Source: Azonexus sp. (lineage in GTDB: Bacteria; Pseudomonadota; Gammaproteobacteria; Burkholderiales; Rhodocyclaceae). From it: a stretch of 64,000 nt of DNA. Below, piece by piece: positions 56,752-64,000 of this stretch. The stretch is taken from contig JAIRKE010000028.1 of NCBI GenBank assembly GCA_031260295.1, forward strand, positions 124,001 through 188,000, given 5' to 3'. The position numbers and the translations under genes were made by a program. Within the stretch, counting starts at the first letter, position 1. Each line of letters opens with the position of its first letter. The notes under the pieces were generated by a model that worked only from the letters and a program-made list of their open reading frames with translations, ran no database searches and was not told where the DNA came from.

Positions 56752-58110
56752 TCAGCGGCCTTCCTTGATCAGGCGGTCGGCGGTCGCCTGGATCGGGCGG
56801 GCGTTGTGGCGGTACAGGCGGGAGAGGACGTCGATCTGTTCCGGCGACACCGCCACCGGCTGCTTCAGCACCAGCCAGAGCACGCCTTCGGTGCACGGCG
56901 GCGTGCTCAGCGAGCCCATGTAGGTGTAGTAATTGTGCGAGGCCGGCAGCAGCGTCTTGAGATCAACCATGGTACTCGGTGGTTCAACGCTGAGATGCTT
57001 CTCCAGTGGCAGGTAATTCCACAGCGTCTGGATGAAGGGGTTTTCCGGACCGCGTTCGAGCAGCACGGCGACGACTGCCAGCTGGCCGTCATCGGCGCGA
57101 TGTACCAGGTGGGCCGACATGTCGAAACGGCGGCCGTCAATCTGTTCCTCGGCCGGGCGGCGGAAGTGGATTTGCTGCAAGGCGTAGGTCTTGCCGGTCA
57201 GGGTGAAGCTGTTGTCGCCAAGGAAGACATCGATCGAGCGGCCAGTATCGACGATGCGGAAGCGGGACGGGCGGTAACTGAACTGGATCGGCTCGACGTC
57301 GACTTTGATGCCGTCGCGGATGTCGATCGGAGACTGGCGCTGGCCGGAAGCGCACAGCGCATAACGCGGATCGAGCTTGGCCCAGTTCTCCGGCGCGCCG
57401 GCGCCTTCGTAGCCCCATTCGACGGACGGTTGCGCTTGCAGCGGTTCGTTGTGCACCAGTTCGAGCATGTAGCCGGCTTGTTTGCCGCCGTTTGTGCTCT
57501 TGGCTGGTGCTGCGGCGTGTGTCTGGGAGCGCGGGGTCGGCTTGCTTTTGGCGGCGGGCGATGGCGCCTTGGCTGCTTCAGTGGCCGGCAAGGCGGCCAT
57601 CGTCTTGATCGGCGTCGCTTGCGCCGGCCGGGCCAATTCTTTTTTCAGCAGGGCATCGTTGGCCTGGCGTAACTGGCTGGCCGCCTCGTTGGTCTTGGCC
57701 GCCAGTTCAGCTTGGTTGTCTTTCGGCGGCCGGCAGACTTCGCGCAGCACCTTGTCGTCGAGGGTGCCGCTGCGTACCGGCAGATCAATGCCTTTCAGCG
57801 TTTCCTCGCGGATGATGACGTCGTCGCTGTTCTTGAAAGTGCGTTTCAGGGTGTTAGCGTTGCGCGCCGTGCAGTCGTAGCGGGTGACGACTTCGATGAT
57901 CAGGTAGGGGGCGCCGGAGCGGACGTCGATCAGTTCCTTGTCGAGGATCATGCGGCCGACGGTTTCCACGGTCGGCCCTTCGCGCTTGATGCTGGTGCGG
58001 TCGAGTTCGATGCGTTTGCCTGGCTCGGACGAAACGTTTTGCCAGATTGGCGCGGCAGCCGCCGTCAAAGGCAAAGCGACAGCCAAGGCGGCCATGATCG
58101 ATGAATGCAT
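56752..58110 (-). CDS. Alpha-carbonic-anhydrase-like periplasmic protein with altered zinc site
   Basis: Protein of 452 residues. A signal peptide (about 1-20) leads to an N-terminal surface-adhesin-E-like domain (about 22-130), then an Ala/Lys/Pro linker (about 135-215) and a C-terminal alpha-carbonic anhydrase domain (about 230-450). The zinc segment reads QIHFRRPAEEQ (313-323), and SAHLVH is at 332-337. By comparison with alpha-CAs, His315 and His334 match two zinc ligands, but the middle His is Arg317. The gatekeeper Thr in STPPCTEG is kept. Catalysis as a normal carbonic anhydrase is therefore doubtful. The ATG at 58110 follows AGAGGT. Confidence 0.85.
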   Translation of the reverse strand: MHSSIMAALAVALPLTAAAAPIWQNVSSEPGKRIELDRTSIKREGPTVETVGRMILDKELIDVRSGAPYLIIEVVTRYDCTARNANTLKRTFKNSDDVIIREETLKGIDLPVRSGTLDDKVLREVCRPPKDNQAELAAKTNEAASQLRQANDALLKKELARPAQATPIKTMAALPATEAAKAPSPAAKSKPTPRSQTHAAAPAKSTNGGKQAGYMLELVHNEPLQAQPSVEWGYEGAGAPENWAKLDPRYALCASGQRQSPIDIRDGIKVDVEPIQFSYRPSRFRIVDTGRSIDVFLGDNSFTLTGKTYALQQIHFRRPAEEQIDGRRFDMSAHLVHRADDGQLAVVAVLLERGPENPFIQTLWNYLPLEKHLSVEPPSTMVDLKTLLPASHNYYTYMGSLSTPPCTEGVLWLVLKQPVAVSPEQIDVLSRLYRHNARPIQATADRLIKEGR

Positions 58111-58233
58111 TCGAAACCTCTTTATTCTTTGAACCCGCAGCGTATCTATATGACCTTCGACCCAATCCGGGAAATCTTGAGCGCGGCCGGCGGTTCCTTG
58201 CATTTTGCCTGTGTTTCCAGTAACTTGCAGCCC

Positions 58234-60297
<2,064 letters not shown>

Positions 60298-60336
60298 GGG
60301 CTGGCGTTGCTTGATATTCATATTGGGAGAACTTGC

Positions 60337-60948
60337 TTGAACAACAAAACAAAACTGATCCTTGTTTCGCTTATCTGCTTTCCTCTCACCGTATTTGCAG
60401 CATGTGGGCAAAGCATTTCCTCTTTTGATTCCACGACCGTCTCCATCACCGACGTATCCCTGACTTATGCTCAGAGCGAGGGTTATTCTTTCGTAACAAC
60501 CATCGGCACAATCAAGAACGCCTCCGAATCGCTCATCGAGAACTTGGTCATCGAGGTGAAATATTTTGACGCCGACAAAAAGCTGATTGATGTTGTCACG
60601 CAGCCTGTTTACGGCCTTGTCGTACCGGCATCGCAAGAAGTCGCGTTCCGTATTCGTGACGTAGCGGACAAACCCAAGGCCGCATACGCTTCAAATGCCG
60701 TTCGCGTGGTCTCCGCTGAACCGCGCGTAACCCGACAACCTCAGCCAAAGCAATCGTCTTTTTCTTGGATCGTCGACGTGCTGGTGAGTTGGGTTCCAAT
60801 ACTCTTGCTCATTGCCGTATGGATATACTTCATGCGAAGGAAGGACTCTCCTCAAGCCAGAACCATCGAACTTATCGAGAAACAGAACGCCATATTGGAG
60901 CGCCTTGCTGTCGCTGTTGAAAAAGCAAGACCAAACGAATCTTCATGA
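60337..60948 (+). CDS. Secreted/membrane protein with FxLYD-like domain
   Basis: Protein of 203 residues starting at a TTG after GGGAGA. It has a signal peptide ([20 protein letters not shown]), a beta-rich domain (about 30-120) with [20 protein letters not shown], like FxLYD or DUF3426-type folds, one transmembrane helix near 145-167 ([20 protein letters not shown]), and a short coiled tail. Base use is more AT-rich than thiC. The stop codon overlaps the macro-domain gene start (ATGA). No function can be named. Confidence 0.75.
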   Translation: MNNKTKLILVSLICFPLTVFAACGQSISSFDSTTVSITDVSLTYAQSEGYSFVTTIGTIKNASESLIENLVIEVKYFDADKKLIDVVTQPVYGLVVPASQEVAFRIRDVADKPKAAYASNAVRVVSAEPRVTRQPQPKQSSFSWIVDVLVSWVPILLLIAVWIYFMRRKDSPQARTIELIEKQNAILERLAVAVEKARPNESS

Positions 60949-61448
60949 TCCTACGAGCGGTTCACCAAGACATCACCACCCTGCGGGTCGATGCCATCGT
61001 CAACGCCGCCAATTCGTCCTTGCTGGGCGGCGGCGGCGTCGATGGCGCGATTCACAAAGCCGCCGGACCGGAACTTCTCCATGAATGCCGGCTTCTTGGC
61101 GGTTGCAAGACCGGGGAGGCCAAACTCACGCGCGGTTATCGCCTGCCCGCCCGGTTCGTCATTCACACGGTCGGCCCCGTCTGGTGCGGCGGCGCAAGCG
61201 GCGAACCCGAGTTGCTGGCATCCTGCTATCGGCGTTCCCTGGAGCTTGCCCTCGCCAATGGCATTTCAACCATCGCCTTTCCGAACATCAGCACCGGCGT
61301 CTACGGCTACCCTGTCGAGCCTGCCGCCGAGATCGCGGTTTCCACGGTTCGCGCTGCTGGAGGAGGTTTGCAGGAAGTCATCTTTTCCTGCTTCTCCACC
61401 AAGGATCTCAGCATCTATGAAAAAATTCTATCCCGTGCCAGCGTCTAG
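60945..61448 (+). CDS. Macro domain protein (O-acetyl-ADP-ribose deacetylase-like)
   Basis: Stand-alone macro domain of 167 residues, YmdB type, which binds ADP-ribose and often removes ADP-ribose from proteins or hydrolyses O-acetyl-ADP-ribose. The ligand-binding motifs are [20 protein letters not shown] (15-34) with the catalytic Asn-Asp region, and [12 protein letters not shown] near 105-116. The start overlaps the previous stop by four bases, so the two are coupled. No ADP-ribosyltransferase gene lies nearby. Confidence 0.92.
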   Translation: MILRAVHQDITTLRVDAIVNAANSSLLGGGGVDGAIHKAAGPELLHECRLLGGCKTGEAKLTRGYRLPARFVIHTVGPVWCGGASGEPELLASCYRRSLELALANGISTIAFPNISTGVYGYPVEPAAEIAVSTVRAAGGGLQEVIFSCFSTKDLSIYEKILSRASV

Positions 61449-61504
61449 CAACGCATTCAACCTGGGCACGCTAAAGCGCGCCGGTTAGTTCAGGAGATAG
61501 GGCC

Positions 61505-61921
61505 ATGCCACGCACGCTTAATCTGGCCATCGGTCTCATTGTCCTTCCACTGCTAATAATCGCCCTGTATGGCGGCCTTGGGGCGCTTATGGGCTTCGGG
61601 TATTTTGGCGAAAATCTCGTTCGTGACTATCCGTGGATCGAATCCATATGGAAGCCGTTATGGCTACTTTGGGTGCTGGGTTGGTTTCCTGGCATCGTGA
61701 TGTCCATGATCCGCTTCCGCTCCCTGATTCACCGGGTCGCTGCGCGGCAGTACGAAAAATGGTTTTTCCCTGATGCCCTGCTGGCCTTGGGACATGCCAG
61801 CATCCTGCTTGGCATTATCTCAATGGTCTTTCCGTATGATTTTTTCTATTTCTGCCTGATGTGGGCAGGTTTCTTTTACGCTGTCGGCGTCGGTCTCTTT
61901 GCGGTTTTCCATTCGAAGTGA
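61505..61921 (+). CDS. Small multi-pass membrane protein
   Basis: Protein of 138 residues with about four hydrophobic helices (LAIGLIVLPLLIIALYGGLG, PLWLLWVLGWFPGIVMSMI, ALGHASILLGIISMV, FYFCLMWAGFFYAVGVGLFA). I recognise no family. A purine-rich site (CAGGAGAT) precedes the ATG. It follows the macro-domain gene by 56 bases, with base use more AT-rich than the core genes around it. Confidence 0.7.
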   Translation: MPRTLNLAIGLIVLPLLIIALYGGLGALMGFGYFGENLVRDYPWIESIWKPLWLLWVLGWFPGIVMSMIRFRSLIHRVAARQYEKWFFPDALLALGHASILLGIISMVFPYDFFYFCLMWAGFFYAVGVGLFAVFHSK

Positions 61922-62014
61922 GGTTGGTGCGCGTGCCATTCGCAAAACGCGCCGACAATCCAGCCCCGTTTTCTTTCCTGACATTGGCATCTTCTTTCGG
62001 CTGAAATAGCAGGA

Positions 62015-62050
62015 TTTACGTTCATTTACAGGCCAGTAACCCCTATTTAC
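62015..62050. promoter_or_regulatory. TTTAC repeats, CpxR-like box
   Basis: TTTAC occurs at 62015-62019, 62025-62029 and 62046-62050. The first two are separated by five bases, which is exactly the reverse complement of the CpxR consensus GTAAA-N5-GTAAA, and the third is two helical turns further. It lies upstream of an LTxxQ/CpxP-like gene. Confidence 0.55.
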
Positions 62051-62122
62051 GGCCTGCCGCGCGATGATGCCTCCATCGCCGGCCCGCTTGGGGCGGGCTA
62101 GTCCAACCCAGGAGAGAACACC

Positions 62123-62881
62123 ATGAAGACGATTTCCCATCTGCCGCTCAAGCGCCTTGCTATCGCCGCCGCTGTCGCGCTGGCCCTGCCCTTGAGCGCC
62201 TCGGCTTTTGCCGGCCAGAAGGGGGCAATGTACGGCGGCTGCGGCGGCATGGGCGACCAGGCCGGTTTCGCCCATCCGGGTATGGGCGGCGACGGTTTAC
62301 CGCGCTACCTGTATCGCTTGAATCTGACCGAAGCGCAGCGCGATCGGATTTTCGACATCATGCACGCCCAGGCGCCGACCCTGCGCAACAACATGAAGGC
62401 GGTGTACAAGGCGCGTAGCGATCTGCGGGCACTGACCACGGCCCCGGATTTCAGTGAGGCCAAGGCCAAGGAACTGGCTAACGCCGCCGCCACGGCGATG
62501 GGCGAAATGGCGCTGAATCGGGCCAAGACCGAGCGTCAGGTAATCGACGTGCTGACGCCGGAACAGCGTCAGCAACTGGCCGAGTTGAAAACCGAAGCAC
62601 CGCGCCGCCCGGACAACTGGAGCCGCGTGGGCATGGGCAGGAATGCGCCGGTGTTCCAGGATTTCGATCTGAATGGCGACGGACAGATTACCGCCGACGA
62701 ATTCAATCAAGCACAGGCCAAGCGCATGAGCGAGCGCGCCGCCGCTGGTTTTCCGATGCGCGGAGCGGCCAGCGCGCCAAGCTTCGAGGCGATCGACGCG
62801 GACCACGATGGCGTCGTGACGCCAGCCGAATTCCAGTCCTGGCAAGAGAAGCGCCGCCAGCAGATGCCTTCGCGCCGGTGA
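62123..62881 (+). CDS. Periplasmic LTxxQ (CpxP/Spy-like) protein with EF-hands
   Basis: Protein of 252 residues. The signal peptide ends near SASAFA at about residue 30. The middle region is a helical CpxP/Spy-like domain with LNLTEAQRDRIFDIMHAQAP and LTPEQRQQLAEL, the LTxxQ repeats of periplasmic stress chaperones. The C-terminus has two EF-hand calcium loops, DLNGDGQITADE and DADHDGVVTPAE. The combination suggests a chaperone or envelope sensor tuned by calcium. A CpxR-like box lies upstream and a strong terminator downstream. Confidence 0.85.
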   Translation: MKTISHLPLKRLAIAAAVALALPLSASAFAGQKGAMYGGCGGMGDQAGFAHPGMGGDGLPRYLYRLNLTEAQRDRIFDIMHAQAPTLRNNMKAVYKARSDLRALTTAPDFSEAKAKELANAAATAMGEMALNRAKTERQVIDVLTPEQRQQLAELKTEAPRRPDNWSRVGMGRNAPVFQDFDLNGDGQITADEFNQAQAKRMSERAAAGFPMRGAASAPSFEAIDADHDGVVTPAEFQSWQEKRRQQMPSRR

Positions 62882-62959
62882 ATCCGTTGATGCCGGCGTG
62901 ATTCGCAAGGGCTCGCACCGCATCGCCAACCAGGCCCCCGCCATCGTCACTGCCTCAGC

Positions 62960-62986
62960 CGCCGCCTTTGGGCGGCGTTTTTTTTT
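62960..62986 (+). terminator. Terminator after the LTxxQ/EF-hand gene
   Basis: A seven-base stem CGCCGCC/GGCGGCG with a four-base loop (62960-62966 with 62971-62977) is followed by nine T. Confidence 0.9.
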
Positions 62987-63026
62987 GCGCATCAGACGAA
63001 TCCCTTGCTTCTGCGACAATGGCGCG

Positions 63027-63290
63027 ATGCCCGAATCCCTTTCTCCGCCGGCTTGCCGCCCTGGCTGTGGCGCCTGCTGTATCGCGCCGTCCATTTCCTC
63101 GCTGAACAAGCTGGCCGGCGTGCCCTGCCGGCATCTCGACGCCGAGTTGCGTTGCCGCCTGTTCGGCCAGCCGGAGCGCCCGGCCTGTTGTTCCGGCCTG
63201 CGGCCGTCGATTGAGATGTGCGGCGATTCGCCGGCGCAGGCGCTTGCCTGGCTGCGGGCGCTGGAGGCGGCGACTCGCCCGGGCGGCTGA
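63027..63290 (+). CDS. YkgJ-family cysteine cluster protein
   Basis: Protein of 87 residues with cysteines arranged as in YkgJ/CxxCxxCC family proteins: CRPGCGACCIAPSIS at the start, then CRHLDAELRCRLFG, CCSGLRP and MCG. These are thought to bind zinc or an iron-sulfur cluster. The ATG at 63027 is chosen because the open frame upstream runs back through the terminator of the previous gene and lacks similarity. Function is unknown. Confidence 0.82.
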   Translation: MPESLSPPACRPGCGACCIAPSISSLNKLAGVPCRHLDAELRCRLFGQPERPACCSGLRPSIEMCGDSPAQALAWLRALEAATRPGG

Positions 63291-63336
63291 TTTGGATGTG
63301 GAATAGAATGCGCGCTCCTTTCCAAAAAGTACCCGC

Positions 63337-64000
63337 ATGGACCCCATTCTTCTGCTCAAAGCCCTGATTCTCGGCATCGTCGAGGGGCTGACCGAATTTC
63401 TGCCCATTTCGTCGACCGGCCACCTGATTTTGGCGGGTGATCTGCTCAATTTCAACGATGATCGCGGCAAGTTGTTTGAAATTGTCATCCAGTCCGGGGC
63501 CATTCTGGCGGTCGTCTGGGAGTACCGGGCGCGCATCGGCAAGGTGCTGGCCGGCTTGGGCCGGGAGCGGCTGGCTAATCGTCTGGCGCTCAATCTGGCC
63601 ATTGCCTTTCTGCCGCTCGCGCTGCTGGGCCTGCTGTTCAAAAAGGCCATCGAGGCCCATCTGTTCAAGCCGGTGCCGGTGGCGCTGGCCTTTATCGTCG
63701 GCGCTTTCGTGATTCTCTGGGCCGAAAAGCGCGAGCACAAAATCCGCATCGAAAGTGTCGATGACATAACGCCGCTCGATGCCCTCAAGCTCGGTCTGGC
63801 GCAGGCGGCGGCGTTGATTCCCGGCACCTCGCGCTCCGGCGCGACGATTATCGGCGGTTTGCTGTTTGGCTTGTCGCGCCGGGCGGCGACCGAGTTTTCC
63901 TTCTTTCTGGCGATTCCGACCTTGTTCGCGGCGACCGCCTACAGTCTGTACAAGGAGCGCGCCCTGCTCCAGATTGGCGATCTCGGCATCTGGGTGGTCG
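63337..64000 (+). CDS. uppP: Undecaprenyl-diphosphatase UppP/BacA (3' end outside window)
   Basis: Integral membrane phosphatase that recycles undecaprenyl diphosphate for peptidoglycan and LPS carrier use. The first 221 residues are in the window. It has the catalytic segment [20 protein letters not shown] near 13-32, with the essential Glu, and the second motif [20 protein letters not shown] with the active Arg. A possible -10 box TAGAAT lies at 63304-63309. The frame is open to the window edge. Confidence 0.96.
   Translation, partial: MDPILLLKALILGIVEGLTEFLPISSTGHLILAGDLLNFNDDRGKLFEIVIQSGAILAVVWEYRARIGKVLAGLGRERLANRLALNLAIAFLPLALLGLLFKKAIEAHLFKPVPVALAFIVGAFVILWAEKREHKIRIESVDDITPLDALKLGLAQAAALIPGTSRSGATIIGGLLFGLSRRAATEFSFFLAIPTLFAATAYSLYKERALLQIGDLGIWVV

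Noticed and set aside
62297-63325. Minus-strand 342-codon frame across the EF-hand gene, terminator and cysteine-cluster gene
   Set aside because: It crosses a strong terminator and two well-supported plus-strand genes, and its composition is artefactual.

Overview
This window reads as a chromosomal segment of a GC-rich, respiring Betaproteobacterium. It most resembles the Rhodocyclales (Dechloromonas/Azonexus/Accumulibacter-like). The support is a complete System I cytochrome c maturation operon, a 6S RNA gene directly after zapA, a methylmalonyl-CoA mutase/propionyl-CoA carboxylase cluster, ornithine-lipid genes, an OxyR-cytochrome c peroxidase pair and a very large c-di-GMP enzyme. The species assignment is inference. 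I recognised no tRNA, rRNA, CRISPR array, insertion sequence or phage gene.

Layout. 1-4186: end of the Tol-Pal cluster (tolB, pal, cpoB), then queE, a PilZ protein and queC. 4268-7051: a Tim44-like protein, zapB-like and zapA, 6S RNA and a TauE-type permease. 7038-17066: carbon entry, with an enoyl-CoA hydratase, a DUF485/ActP acetate symporter pair, and methylmalonyl-CoA mutase, MeaB, PccB and PccA. 17141-19915: two unknown genes and a DHH phosphoesterase. 19990-27108: napF and ccmIHGFEDCBA read right to left. 27242-29321: cytochrome c peroxidase and divergent OxyR. 29303-34801: a 1659-residue CBS/PAS/GAF/GGDEF/EAL/CZB protein and a small unknown. 35073-39406: malic enzyme, Mpl and a nucleotidyltransferase-like protein. 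39468-45576: aroQ, accBC, a membrane TPR protein, prmA, a DUF3426 protein and a PfkB kinase. 45688-50990: olsB/olsA-like genes, apaH, a relic of a second glmS 3' end, glmS and a UDP-sugar epimerase. 51154-56633: waaC, an AT-rich RelA/SpoT-domain gene inserted between the LPS-core genes, waaA, tolC and pcm. 56752-64000: an alpha-carbonic-anhydrase-like protein with a changed zinc ligand, TPP riboswitch and thiC, an AT-richer group of small genes including a macro-domain protein, an LTxxQ/EF-hand protein behind a CpxR-like box, a cysteine-cluster protein and the start of uppP.

Most genes are core housekeeping genes: envelope integrity, LPS, peptidoglycan recycling, fatty-acid initiation, heme attachment, and acetate/propionate use. 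I did not find a convincing new multi-gene system. The parts most worth following up are the RelA/SpoT cassette between waaC and waaA, the glmS 3' relic with purely synonymous differences in its tail, the carbonic-anhydrase homologue with Arg at a zinc-ligand position, the TTTAC repeat array before the LTxxQ/EF-hand gene, the perfect 16-bp palindrome before the acetate symporter, and the possibly leaderless zapB-like gene.
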